This document shows, piece by piece, positions 7,121 to 14,616 of a stretch of 17,855 bases of DNA. Numbering within the stretch: position 1 is the first letter of the stretch; each line of letters starts with the position of its first letter. A program made the translations under genes and the position numbers. The notes under the pieces were generated by a model. The model was given only the letters and a program-made list of their open reading frames with translations, searched no databases and was not told where the DNA came from. Origin of the DNA: an uncultured Neisseria sp. (GTDB taxonomy: Bacteria; Pseudomonadota; Gammaproteobacteria; Burkholderiales; Neisseriaceae); assembly GCA_927911515.1 (NCBI GenBank), contig CAKMQH010000135.1, forward strand, positions 1 through 17,855, written 5' to 3'.

Positions 7121-7153
7121 AGAGGTCGTCTGAAAAGTTTTCAGACGACCTCT
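7121..7153. terminator. Long inverted uptake-sequence terminator after thrC
   Basis: AGAGGTCGTCTGAAAA (7121-7136) and TTTTCAGACGACCTCT (7138-7153) form a perfect 16-bp inverted repeat around a single G, the most symmetrical uptake-sequence pair in the window. It lies 13 bp after the thrC stop and probably terminates transcription. Confidence 0.8.
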
Positions 7154-7168
7154 GCCAGACAGCAAGCA

Positions 7169-7197
7169 TTGTGATGATAAATATTTTCGTTTAAAAT
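7169..7197 (+). promoter_or_regulatory. Sigma-70-like promoter upstream of fpr
   Basis: TTGTGA (7169-7174) and TAAAAT (7192-7197) are separated by 17 bp. They lie about 120 bp before the fpr start, right after the thrC terminator. A DNA uptake sequence (7242-7253) would be in the leader. Confidence 0.5.
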
Positions 7198-7241
7198 TGC
7201 GCGTTTGCTCTAATTCGGCACTATCTATTCACAGGCGAGAC

Positions 7242-7253
7242 AGGTCGTCTGAA
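7242..7253 (+). repeat. DNA uptake sequence in the fpr leader
   Basis: A full AGGTCGTCTGAA 12-mer, unpaired, 65 bp upstream of the fpr start. Confidence 0.85.
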
Positions 7254-7317
7254 AACCCTTTTAACCATCATCCGCCCGACCCGCGCGATCAGACGGATTT
7301 ACCGACAGGAAACTCAA

Positions 7318-8093
7318 ATGGCAGCATTCAATACCCAAAAAGTATTGTCCGTACACCACTGGACGGATGCGTATTTCACCTTTACCTGCACCCGCGACGA
7401 ATCGTTGCGCTTTGAAAACGGTCAATTCGTCATGGTCGGATTGATGGTGGACGGCAAGCCGCTGATGCGCGCATACAGCGTCGCCTCCGCCAACTGGGAA
7501 GAACACCTCGAATTTTTCAGCATTAAAGTCCAAGACGGCCCTCTGACCAGCCGCCTGCAACACCTTAAAGTCGGTGACGACGTGTTGATCAGCAAAAAAC
7601 CGACCGGAACCTTGGTTGCCGGCGACCTGAATCCCGGCAAACACCTTTACTTGTTGAGCACCGGTACCGGTATCGCCCCTTTCTTGAGCATCACTAAAGA
7701 CCCCGAAATTTACGAGCAATTTGAAAAATCATCCTCGTACACGGCGTGCGCTACAAAAAAGATTTGGCGTACTACGACCGCTTCACCAAAGAATTGCCCG
7801 AACACGAATACCTCGGCGACTTGGTTAAAGAAAAACTGATTTACTACCCGATCGTTTCCCGCGAAGACTACGAACACCACGGCCGCCTGACCGACCTGAT
7901 GGTAAGCGGCAAACTGTTTGAAGACATCGGACTGCCCAAAATCAACCCGCAAGACGACCGCGCCATGCTCTGCGGCAGCCCTGCCATGCTGAAAGACACC
8001 TGCAAAGTTCTGGACGATTTCGGTCTGACCGTCTCCCCGAAAACCGGCGTACGCGGCGACTACCTGATCGAACGCGCGTTTGTGGATCAATAA
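7318..8093 (+). pseudogene. fpr: Ferredoxin--NADP+ reductase (frameshifted in an A run)
   Basis: This FAD enzyme exchanges electrons between NADPH and ferredoxin or flavodoxin and supports redox balance and iron-sulfur metabolism. The start is ATG 7318 after AGGAA at 7308-7312. The FAD site is RAYS (residues 51-54). The NADP site has STGTGIAPFLS (114-124), and the C-terminal NADP and FAD part has AMLCGSPAMLKDT and the end GDYLIERAFVDQ. The frame breaks at AAAAA 7724-7728. Adding one A turns the EKSSSYTACATKK reading into EKIILVHGVRYKKDLAYYD and joins both halves into 258 aa, the standard length of this subfamily. As written, translation stops at 7839 with a 173-aa product. Because both halves are fully conserved, I expect a sequencing error. 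Confidence 0.92.
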
Positions 8094-8113
8094 GGTTTTT
8101 GCGGTAATCAAAA

Positions 8114-8155
8114 TATAGCGAGGCAGAACTTGTTATCAGGTTCTGCCTCGCTATA
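8114..8155. terminator. Strong hairpin between fpr and the DUF1841 gene
   Basis: TATAGCGAGGCAGAAC (8114-8129) and GTTCTGCCTCGCTATA (8140-8155) form a perfect 16-bp stem with a 10-nt loop, 20 bp after the fpr stop. There is no uptake sequence in it and no long T run after it, so termination efficiency is uncertain. Confidence 0.65.
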
Positions 8156-8208
8156 AATCCATTTCTCTAAATATTCTCTCAGACGCTTCAATAGCCACAC
8201 TTCTCATC

Positions 8209-8700
8209 ATGTACGATGTCAATACCCACGATGTCCGTCGATTTTTCGCACACGTTTGGAAAAACCGCCTGACCCCGCTGCAACTGGATGCGCTTCAGCA
8301 TAAAGCACTCCGTATCATCGAATCCCATCCCGAATATACCCATTATCTTGAAAACATTGAAGATTACTTAGACAAAAACTGGCTGCCGGAAGACGGGGAG
8401 AGCAACCCGTTTTTGCATATGTCACTGCATCTTTCCCTTCAAGAGCAAGCAACCATTGACCAGCCACCGGGTATTCGGGCAATTCACCAACAACTTTGCG
8501 CACGTTATAACAACGACTGGATACGAGCTGAACATGACATGATGGATGCACTAGCGGAAACCATTTGGGAAGCGCAACGATACGGACGCGGTTTGGATGT
8601 CAATGCCTACATGACACGGCTTCGCAAACTGATCGGTTTAGGTCAGGAAGAAAATGCTCGTATCAATCCACATGAAGTGAATGCTGAATTTGATAGATGA
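8209..8700 (+). CDS. DUF1841 family protein (163 aa)
   Basis: The start is ATG 8209. No clear Shine-Dalgarno sequence precedes it (acttctcatc). The protein (MYDVNTHDVRRFFAHVWKNR ... LTPLQLDALQHKALRIIESHPEY) has the features of DUF1841: an N-terminal helical segment with RRFF..VW, the central NPFLHMSLHLSLQEQ motif, the IDQPPGIR segment, and the helical C-terminus (HDMMDALAETIWEAQRYGRG). The family is widespread in beta- and gamma-proteobacteria, is cytoplasmic and has no known biochemical role. The gene is intact and ends in an inverted uptake-sequence pair with one mismatch. Confidence 0.9.
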   Translation: MYDVNTHDVRRFFAHVWKNRLTPLQLDALQHKALRIIESHPEYTHYLENIEDYLDKNWLPEDGESNPFLHMSLHLSLQEQATIDQPPGIRAIHQQLCARYNNDWIRAEHDMMDALAETIWEAQRYGRGLDVNAYMTRLRKLIGLGQEENARINPHEVNAEFDR

Positions 8701-8747
8701 AAAAGTACTCTATTGTGATAGGAAAAAGTGAATCGGTTTCTTATTTT

Positions 8748-8781
8748 GAGGTCATCTGAAAACAATGTTTCAGACGACCTC
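8748..8781. terminator. Imperfect inverted uptake-sequence terminator after DUF1841
   Basis: GAGGTCATCTGAAAA (8748-8762) pairs with TTTCAGACGACCTC (8768-8781). The left copy has one change (GTCATC instead of GTCGTC), leaving one G-T pair. This marks the edge between the GC-richer core and the AT-rich island. Confidence 0.7.
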
Positions 8782-8842
8782 TCAGCTATGTTGGGACTTG
8801 ATCCGATTTACGTTTACTATTCAGACTTTACTTCTTAGCGAT

Positions 8843-9115
8843 TTAAAAAAAATATAATAACTTGCTTATAAGCACTATATTTATTAAGAAACAAATTATA
8901 CTGTATGTAAGGTGAATCAATCTTCTATATGGTATGTTATCAACAGTTGCACTCAAATTCAAACCTATGGCTGTAATGATATTTTCTTCAAAAATGGACC
9001 AAGGAAGTGTTAAGGTCATATTAACTAATTCCGCAATCCAAGGTTCTATGAAAAACAGTATAAAAAACACTGATAAATATAGAAATGATATGGTTATATA
9101 CCTTTTTAATTTCAT
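8843..9115 (-). CDS. Small membrane protein, hypothetical (90 aa)
   Basis: ATG at 9115 is preceded by AAAGGTGAT, a fair ribosome binding site. The protein has a first membrane segment (YITISFLYLSVFFILFFIEP), an amphipathic middle (SIFEENIITAIGLNL) and a second membrane segment (LTYSIICFLINIVLISKLLYF). It is AT-rich, unlike the flanking core genes. I do not recognise the family. It is the first gene of an AT-rich island of small genes and could be a membrane-type immunity protein, but nothing in the sequence proves this. Confidence 0.55.
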   Translation of the reverse strand: MKLKRYITISFLYLSVFFILFFIEPWIAELVNMTLTLPWSIFEENIITAIGLNLSATVDNIPYRRLIHLTYSIICFLINIVLISKLLYFF

Positions 9116-9188
9116 ATATCACCTTTGAGTTAAGTGAAAAAGAAATGGGTCTAGCTAGTGATAGTCAACAGAAATCATGGGGGGCAAT

Positions 9189-9632
9189 TTAAGCTTGCCA
9201 AGTTACTTTATTAAGCTGCGCTTTGATGAAATTAAAAATTTTCCTGTCACTAGTATGATTCAAATCTAAAAATGATAAATATTGGCAATTACCATTTGGG
9301 CAGGGTAAAATTAAAAATTCATAATAGATATCTTCTATATCCGCTATTGTTAAATCACTAAATTGAAAATTAGTGGTTACTACATTCAACATATGGTCAT
9401 TTTTGATTGATTCTGCTTCCAAAAGATTATCAAATTCATCTTCTAAAATATCGGCATTTTCTCCAATAAGAATTATCCAGAATAAAGGGTATTGTTTAAT
9501 TAATCCAAATAAATCATTATAATTTATTGTTTTGAGGTAGTTTTGACTGATTAAAGCGACTATGGGTTTATCTTTTTCTATTTGAATTTTTTGGAAATAT
9601 GTATCAAGATTTATATTTAAATAGTGAATCAT
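9189..9632 (-). CDS. Hypothetical protein (147 aa), AT-rich island
   Basis: ATG at 9632; no clear Shine-Dalgarno sequence precedes it. The protein starts MIHYLNINLDTYFQKIQIEK. It has a beta-alpha-beta-like core (KPIVALISQNYLK, then LFWIILIGENADILEDEFDN) and a C-terminal part with IYYEFLILPCPNGNCQYLSF and LNHTSDRKIFNFIKAQL. The CPNGNC pair of cysteines could be structural or bind metal. No signal peptide or membrane segment is seen. The general layout (a strand, an 'IG' turn followed by acidic residues, a late aromatic motif) recalls small immunity-like proteins such as DUF7684, but I cannot claim membership. It is separated by about 73 bp from the membrane gene downstream on the same strand, so the two may be cotranscribed. 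Confidence 0.55.
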   Translation of the reverse strand: MIHYLNINLDTYFQKIQIEKDKPIVALISQNYLKTINYNDLFGLIKQYPLFWIILIGENADILEDEFDNLLEAESIKNDHMLNVVTTNFQFSDLTIADIEDIYYEFLILPCPNGNCQYLSFLDLNHTSDRKIFNFIKAQLNKVTWQA

Positions 9633-9680
9633 TTTGAGGGGGTTAGGGTAGTTAAACAGATAAGGCGGGTATTTGTAGGA

Positions 9681-9713
9681 AAAGGTCGTCAGAAAATTAC
9701 TTCAGACGACTTT
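9681..9713. terminator. Degenerate inverted uptake-sequence pair
   Basis: AAAGGTCGTCAGAAA and TTCAGACGACTTT face each other. Neither is a full 12-mer (GTCAGAA, GACTTT), but they can form a stem. The pair lies 26 bp after the stop of the minus-strand Sel1-repeat gene and probably ends its transcript. Confidence 0.55.
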
Positions 9714-9739
9714 GCGGTTTTATTAGAAATTCATTTAGC

Positions 9740-10237
9740 TTAAAACGATGAATTTTTTAGATTTTGTAACAATTGGCTTGCCTCTTCCTTAGAAATTTCA
9801 GTAATATAATCGCTCTTGATAGCAAACTTAAGTAATTCTATTATTTTATGATAGCTTCTCTTATTTTTCCTGTTAATTAAAAATTTTGCATAATCAAGAG
9901 CTACATCTCCATCATTAAATTCTGATATTGCTCTGTTCCACCAAAATCTAGCTTGCCGTATATTTCCTAAACTCGCATAAAGTGATGCAATATTAGAACA
10001 CAGCCCACCACTTTTTCCTTCATATTGCCAACTTTTTCTATACCATTTGAGTGCCAAAATTGGATTTTTTCGAACCCCATATCCAACATCATATAAAACT
10101 GCTAAATTATTATAACAATTAACATCTTTTCGCAAAGCTCCTTTCTCCAAAAAATAAAAAGCTTTTTGATAATCTTGATTTTCAAGGTAATAATTAGCTT
10201 GTATAAATTCATCGGTAAGATAAGTGTCATTGCACAT
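9740..10237 (-). CDS. Sel1/TPR-like repeat protein (165 aa)
   Basis: The start chosen is ATG 10237 (MCNDTYLTDEFIQANYYLEN), eight bases after AAGGA; the frame is open six codons further. It has helical repeats: residues 11-40 (FIQANYYLENQDYQKAFYFL...), then a clear Sel1 repeat CYNNLAVLYDVGYGVRKNPI with LALKWYRKS (41-69), then SNIASLYASLGNIRQARFWWNRAI (81-104). Sel1 (SLR) proteins are alpha-solenoid scaffolds for protein contacts. In neisserial and related accessory islands they often accompany toxin-immunity genes. There is no signal peptide, so it is probably cytoplasmic. Low GC and its place in the island suggest transfer. Partner and role are unknown. Confidence 0.75.
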   Translation of the reverse strand: MCNDTYLTDEFIQANYYLENQDYQKAFYFLEKGALRKDVNCYNNLAVLYDVGYGVRKNPILALKWYRKSWQYEGKSGGLCSNIASLYASLGNIRQARFWWNRAISEFNDGDVALDYAKFLINRKNKRSYHKIIELLKFAIKSDYITEISKEEASQLLQNLKNSSF

Positions 10238-10367
10238 AGGAATTGTCCTTAGCATCCGTAAATTTCCAAATTTATAAGCAGGGCGTGCTTCAAAGTACGC
10301 ACATAGTTTGCATTTAAGGTCGGCTGAAAGATTTGTTCTTTAGCAACCTCATTACTAGTTAGCATAA

Positions 10368-10379
10368 AGGTCGTCTGAA
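10368..10379 (+). repeat. DNA uptake sequence in the accessory island
   Basis: The only perfect AGGTCGTCTGAA between the end of the DUF1841 pair (8781) and the terminator at 12299. A degenerate copy (AGGTCGGCTGAA) lies at about 10317-10328. It sits in the divergent intergenic gap (10238-10456) between the Sel1 gene and the next plus-strand gene. Confidence 0.75.
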
Positions 10380-10456
10380 AATAATTTTCAATTACAAAAA
10401 CTTCTCATTAAATCTGCTAACTAAATCCTAATCAATAGCAACAACCCGTTTAGACC

Positions 10457-11123
10457 ATGCGAATCGAAATCATGATTAACGAAATTTGTTTATACTGTTA
10501 TGACGATGATGAGAGAACTTCTGAATTTAAGCAAGAATTCTTTGCTATTCCTGAGCTTTATCTCATTTCCATACCCAAATTTGATTCTAAGAAAGTGATT
10601 AAATGTAATATTTTTTTATGGGAGAACGGCCCACTTCCACCTAAAGAAAAAAATATTGGGATTTGCCGATTCCCATCAGATTTTTGATTTCAAGAAGTAT
10701 ATCTCCCTATCCGAAAGAGATAGGCAGCTAATGCAGTTACAGGTTATCCATCAGGGGATGCTGGATATTGCTGCTGATTACAATTGGGATAAAGGACCGT
10801 TGGAAGAGGCTTATCAAAGTTGCTTGACTTCCGATTTAACCTTTCTAAAACAGATCAAAAAGCGCAAACTGAGTCCGAACAGAAAACAATACCTGTCTTT
10901 ATGGGCATATTGCGATCAACACCACTTTAAAATCACTTGGACTGTATCAGATAGGAAAGAAAATATTCTCAAAAAGGGAGTTTTACTCATAAAAGAGCCA
11001 TATTTTGTTGATATATGGAGTCAGCTGAAATTTTATTGGATGGATGATGAGCGTTTTATTGTTGAGCTGAGTTATAAAGGTCTAATTACGGATGCATGGG
11101 CAGTTAATATTGCATATTGTTGA
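10457..11123 (+). pseudogene. Hypothetical protein (221 aa reconstructed), frameshifted in an A run
   Basis: Two adjacent frames fit one protein. The first (MRIEIMINEICLYCYDDDER ... FLWENGPLPPKEK) ends at 10687. The second contains ILGFADSHQIFDFKKYISLS and runs to 11123. They meet at seven A (10647-10653); removing one A joins them as PPKEK-ILGFADS. No strong Shine-Dalgarno sequence precedes ATG 10457; ATG 10472 is an alternative start. The protein has an acidic N-terminus, a middle helical part (SERDRQLMQLQVIHQGMLDI ... KGPLEEAYQSCL) and a beta-rich C-terminus (FKITWTVSDRKEN, GVLLIKEPYFVDIW). No membrane segment or known motif is seen. Its shape and neighbourhood fit an immunity-type protein, but I do not recognise a family. 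The break could be a sequencing error or real decay. Confidence 0.55.
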
Positions 11124-11189
11124 TTTAAAATATTAGTTATTTCAGAAACGCATTGATACACTAAGGTTATAGACTGCGATGAGGTCGTG

Positions 11190-11624
11190 ATGGATATAAC
11201 ATCTTTTTTGAAAATAGGTAGATTTAAAGATTTATTTGTTGGTATGCCATATAGTGACTTTCAAAAACAGAAACGGTTTAAAAGGCTGACTAAATGGTTA
11301 TACGAAGAAGGCGATGTAGAGAGTGGCTTTTCCGTTTTTTGGAAAGGGTTGGAAGTTGGTTTTATCGATGGTGTTGTTTATTCATTGTTAATAGACCCTT
11401 ACTTCAGAGATATTACAATTGCAAAGCAGTATAAAATTAATAGGAAATTAACTATCGAGAAGTTTATAAAATATTTGTTTCTTGCTGATATTAAATGGAA
11501 GTTTGTAACTAGAGAAGAGTGGGAACATGAGTGTGAAATAAAAACTGAAGGTGGTGTTTCTGTGATTTTTTCATTTGATTTGAATGGGGTAAAATCTCTA
11601 AATTTTCTATTTCATAGAAAGTAG
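11190..11624 (+). CDS. Hypothetical protein (144 aa), AT-rich island
   Basis: ATG 11190 follows GAGG at 11181-11184 with a 5-nt gap; the GTG at 11187 is rejected as too close. The protein begins MDITSFLKIGRFKDLFVGMP and continues YSDFQKQKRFKRLTKWLYEE. It then has a beta-rich middle (GFSVFWKGLEVGFIDGVVYSLLIDP), a helix (KLTIEKFIKYLFLA) and a C-terminal sheet (WKFVTREEWEHECEIKTEGGVSVIFSFDL). It is cytoplasmic by appearance. The alternation of short strands around 'GLEVGFIDG' and 'EGGVSVIF' recalls small immunity proteins, but no named family can be assigned. It follows the 10457-11123 gene by 66 bp on the same strand, so cotranscription is likely. Confidence 0.6.
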   Translation: MDITSFLKIGRFKDLFVGMPYSDFQKQKRFKRLTKWLYEEGDVESGFSVFWKGLEVGFIDGVVYSLLIDPYFRDITIAKQYKINRKLTIEKFIKYLFLADIKWKFVTREEWEHECEIKTEGGVSVIFSFDLNGVKSLNFLFHRK

Positions 11625-11698
11625 GGATATAAGTAAGGTTGGGTGATGTGTATACTTATAATCTATTCCACTGACAATTAGGTAAAGAAAGAATCTTT

Positions 11699-12238
11699 AT
11701 GTTTAGCCTAAAAGCAGATAGAGACATTTTTAGTAATTTTGAAATTCGGGCGAATATTGTCAATAATTTAGGGAAATTGCCTAACTTAAACGAGTCATAT
11801 TTATCATTTTTGGTTCGATTTAAAGGTATGGAAATTACTCCTGATGTAATCATATATGGATATGAAGATTCCTTAAATGAAAATAGATATCTAGAAAATA
11901 ATTATTCTGAATGTAGTAAGGTATTCTGGATGATTGGCTATTCAGGACAAGGAGATGGTTGGTTCATAAATAAACTGGATGGCTCAATCTTCTTTTATGA
12001 TCATGATTCAGGGGATTATCAAATAGATAATTTCATGAGTTTGAGAATAAATTTTTTAGAATTCCTACAATTATCCTTTTTATACCGTGAGTTAGAGAGA
12101 TATCTTGATTTGAATGACGGCATAGTAGACAAAATCAGCCAAAAACAATTTGAAGAGATGGTAAATTCGATACATGGTAATTTATTCTCTGCTTACCCTT
12201 ATAGATATTTTGATACTAAGCCCGCATCCAACAGCTAA
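11699..12238 (+). CDS. SUKH (SMI1/KNR4)-like immunity-type protein (179 aa)
   Basis: ATG 11699 follows AAAGAAAGA. The SUKH superfamily is large and mostly made of immunity proteins that neutralise secreted polymorphic toxins in the cytoplasm. The supporting pattern is LPNLNESYLSFLVRFKGMEI (26-45; the 'lP.sY..FL...nG' of SMI1/KNR4), then VIIYGYEDSLNENRYL, then SKVFWMIGYSGQGDGWFINK (73-92; the 'igd.g.Gd.y..d' strand pair) and GSIFFYDHDSGDY (95-107). The C-terminus is helical (FLEFLQLSFLYRELERYL), as in this family. Remote families in the same fold remain possible. It is the last gene of the island and is closed by a near-perfect uptake hairpin at 12299. No toxin gene is visible beside it. Confidence 0.7.
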   Translation: MFSLKADRDIFSNFEIRANIVNNLGKLPNLNESYLSFLVRFKGMEITPDVIIYGYEDSLNENRYLENNYSECSKVFWMIGYSGQGDGWFINKLDGSIFFYDHDSGDYQIDNFMSLRINFLEFLQLSFLYRELERYLDLNDGIVDKISQKQFEEMVNSIHGNLFSAYPYRYFDTKPASNS

Positions 12239-12298
12239 ATATTGCTGTTTCACTAGATCTGCCTCGAAGCTATTGTCGCTTATTCTGTAATTCAACAT

Positions 12299-12335
12299 AA
12301 AAGGTCGTCTGAAAACCAATTTTCAGAGACCTTTT
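12299..12335. terminator. Inverted uptake-sequence terminator at the island's right edge
   Basis: AAAAGGTCGTCTGAAAA (12299-12315) pairs with TTTTCAGAGACCTTTT (12320-12335). The right arm lacks one base of the uptake sequence (CAGAGACC for CAGACGACC). It terminates the island's plus-strand genes. The gap 12239-12525 otherwise holds a perfect palindrome ACAATATTGT (12453-12462) upstream of the transporter. Confidence 0.75.
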
Positions 12336-12525
12336 ATCTGAGATACGGATATCATCAAACCATCTTCAAATATCGTCGTTTATGAATGATTTTTCTCTTT
12401 CTTACTCAAAAAACTCATGTTAAGCGGAGTAAAGCCCATACGGAAGCGTGGTACAATATTGTCAACAATTTAAGGCGTTTTCCTCGCGGAGAACGCTGTT
12501 TTTCATTAGACATCAAGAGGCTTTT

Positions 12526-14067
12526 ATGAAATTTTTAGACCGTGAGGCGACGATTGCCAAGCCGGGTTTCAACCGTTGGCTGGTGCCGCCTGCCGCTTTG
12601 GCGGTGCATCTTGCCATCGGGCAAATTTATGCGTATTCCGTGTTTAACGCGCCGTTGACCAAGCTTATCGGCATTACCGAATCCGCAGCCGGGGATTGGA
12701 AGCTGACGACTGTGGGCTGGATTTTCAGTATCGCGCTGGCTATGTTGGGCGCGTCTGCCGCGTTGTTCGGCACTTGGATGGAGCGTGTCGGTCCGCGCAA
12801 GGCGATGTTTGTTGCGGCGTGCTGTTTCAGTTTGGGATTTTTTGTGTCGGCACTCGGCGTCAGTACGCATAATCTGTTTCTTCTGTATTTGGGCAACGGC
12901 GTGATTGGCGGCATCGGCTTGGGGCTGGGCTATATCGGTCCTGTGTCCACTTTAATGAAGTGGTTTCCCGACAAACCGGGCATGGCGACGGGTTTGGCGA
13001 TTATGGGGTTTGGCGGCGGTGCGATGCTTGCTTCGCCTTTGTCCGTATCGTTGATGAATGCGTTTTCAGACGACGTGTCGGTCGGTGTCGCGCCGACTTT
13101 TGTCGTGTTGGGGCTGTTTTACCTTGTGTTGATGATGTTCGGCGCATTCACCATTCGCGTGCCGGCGGAAGGGTGGAAGCCTGAAGGTTATGTCGCGCCG
13201 AAAGTCAAAAACAAGCTGGTCAGCAGCAATCATGTCAATGTTTCCCAAGCGATGAAAACGCCGCAATTTTGGCTGTTGTTTTGGGTGTTGTGCCTGAATG
13301 TAACTGCCGGTATCGGCGTTTTAGGGCAGGCTTCAGTCATGATTCAGGAGTTGTTTTCGGAAGCTTCGGTCGGCAAACAAGCGGCAGTCAGCGCGGGGGC
13401 GGCGGCAGGTTTCGTCAGTCTTTTGAGTTTGTTCAATATGGGCGGGCGGTTTTTATGGTCCAGCGTTTCCGACAGAATCGGACGTAAAAATACCTACACC
13501 ATCTTTTTCGTACTCGGCTCGTTGCTGTATTTTGCCGTTCCGTCCATTGGCGAGAGCGGAAACAAGGCTCTGTTTATTATTGGATTCTGCGTCATCATTT
13601 CCATGTATGGTGGCGGTTTTGCCGCAATTCCGGCTTATTTGAAAGACTTGTTCGGCACTTATCAAGTCGGCGCGATTCATGGGCGTATTTTGCTGGCGTG
13701 GTCAACCGCCGCCGTTATCGGTCCGGTCTTGGTGAACTACATCCGCCAAAGCCAAATCGACAGCGGTGTTCCCGCCGCGCAGGCATACAGTGTAACCATG
13801 TATATCATGGCAGGATTGTTGATTGTCGGTTTGCTGTGTAATCTCGCCGTCAAGTCCGTCCATGAAAAACACCACGAAACCGACATCAAAATAGCGGCAC
13901 ACAGTGGCAACCCCGATGACGAAACTGCCGTTTCCGATGCCTATTTGTTGCAGGAAAAAGTTGCAGCAGGCGGTTTTTCGGTTTGGTGGCGTTGGGCTTT
14001 GGTCGGCGTCCCGCTGGTTTACGGCGTGGTGATGGTGTTCGTTAAGGCATTGGGGTTGTTCCGCTAG
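12526..14067 (+). CDS. MFS transporter, OFA (oxalate/formate antiporter) family
   Basis: A 513-aa inner-membrane secondary transporter. The start ATG 12526 (MKFLDREATIAKPGFNRWLV) has AAGAGG five bases upstream; the frame upstream to 12448 is not protein-like. The OFA hallmarks are clear: FNRWLVPPAALAVHLAIGQIYAYSVF, then W-IFSIALAMLGASAALFG, the MFS loop GTWMERVGPRKAMF, and GGIGLGLGYIGPVSTLMKWFPDKPGMATGL. Eleven or twelve hydrophobic segments follow in two halves, with RFLWSSVSDRIGRKNTY at the second-half loop. OFA members carry small carboxylates such as oxalate, formate or pyruvate (E. coli YhjX is a relative). The substrate here cannot be told from sequence. There is no partner enzyme gene nearby, so it probably acts alone. 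The frame is intact. Confidence 0.9.
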   Translation: MKFLDREATIAKPGFNRWLVPPAALAVHLAIGQIYAYSVFNAPLTKLIGITESAAGDWKLTTVGWIFSIALAMLGASAALFGTWMERVGPRKAMFVAACCFSLGFFVSALGVSTHNLFLLYLGNGVIGGIGLGLGYIGPVSTLMKWFPDKPGMATGLAIMGFGGGAMLASPLSVSLMNAFSDDVSVGVAPTFVVLGLFYLVLMMFGAFTIRVPAEGWKPEGYVAPKVKNKLVSSNHVNVSQAMKTPQFWLLFWVLCLNVTAGIGVLGQASVMIQELFSEASVGKQAAVSAGAAAGFVSLLSLFNMGGRFLWSSVSDRIGRKNTYTIFFVLGSLLYFAVPSIGESGNKALFIIGFCVIISMYGGGFAAIPAYLKDLFGTYQVGAIHGRILLAWSTAAVIGPVLVNYIRQSQIDSGVPAAQAYSVTMYIMAGLLIVGLLCNLAVKSVHEKHHETDIKIAAHSGNPDDETAVSDAYLLQEKVAAGGFSVWWRWALVGVPLVYGVVMVFVKALGLFR

Positions 14068-14089
14068 GTATTTCGGATGCTGATGCCGG

Positions 14090-14128
14090 AGGTCGTCTGA
14101 AAAGCGGATCTTGGTTTTCAGACGACCT
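14090..14128. terminator. Inverted uptake-sequence terminator after the MFS gene
   Basis: AGGTCGTCTGAAAA (14090-14103) and TTTTCAGACGACCT (14115-14128) form a perfect stem over an 11-nt loop, 22 bp after the transporter stop. Confidence 0.8.
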
Positions 14129-14132
14129 TTGG

Positions 14133-14261
14133 ATGGAAAACCGCTTTTATTGGCTTAACCGTCTGATTAGTAACGGCATTCGTGTGCAGCATCGGTTGAG
14201 TTGGCGTTTGCAGGAAGTGTTGCGGGGCGAATCGGCAATTTATACCGAACCGGATTTGTGA
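14133..14261 (+). CDS. Candidate small protein (42 aa)
   Basis: The frame runs from ATG 14133 to TGA 14259-14261 and reads MENRFYWLNRLISNGIRVQH, then RLSWRLQEVLRGESAIYTEPDL. The composition (Trp, Arg, Leu in an amphipathic helix, acidic end) looks coding and its GC matches the core. However, the ATG is only 4 bp past a terminator hairpin and has no clear ribosome binding site. It could be a real small protein, the remnant of a longer gene, or chance. No family recognised. Confidence 0.3.
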   Translation: MENRFYWLNRLISNGIRVQHRLSWRLQEVLRGESAIYTEPDL

Positions 14262-14351
14262 TACATTTTTGCCTTCGCAAACTGCAGCAAGCTACTGGTC
14301 AAAAGGGAAATTTGTCTTCTTCCTGTTTTTTGACCGATGATAGGAAAAGAA

Positions 14352-14553
14352 ATGTTTTGGTATATCGTAGGATTTTTTTGCTTTCATAGTCGCCGCTCTT
14401 GCGCTCTGGGTAAACGCCAGCGCGTTTGGTATGCAGGATGACGGCACGCCGCAATCCGAATATGAAAAACGTTTGGGTTTGGGAGCAAAATTGAAGGATA
14501 AAGAAACTGTTATGAAAGAACGCGAAGCGGCAAGGTTCCATCCTGATGATTGA
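14352..14553 (+). pseudogene. Small single-pass membrane protein (66 aa reconstructed), frameshifted in a T run
   Basis: ATG 14352 follows AGGAAAAGAA, a good ribosome binding site. The frame reads MFWYIVGFF and then hits seven T (14373-14379). Removing one T gives AFIVAALALWVNASAFGM, then QDDGTPQSEYEKRLGLGAKL, and ends KDKETVMKEREAARFHPDD with a stop at 14551-14553. The product is one N-terminal membrane segment (residues about 3-25) and a charged soluble tail of about 40 residues, probably facing the cytoplasm or periplasm. It looks like a genuine neisserial small membrane protein; function unknown. Without correction the frame does not give this product. Confidence 0.55.
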
Positions 14554-14616
14554 TTTGAGGCACGCTGTTGAAATCTGAACAAGGCAATTTAGCGGAAACC
14601 TTTGACCATCATGTAG

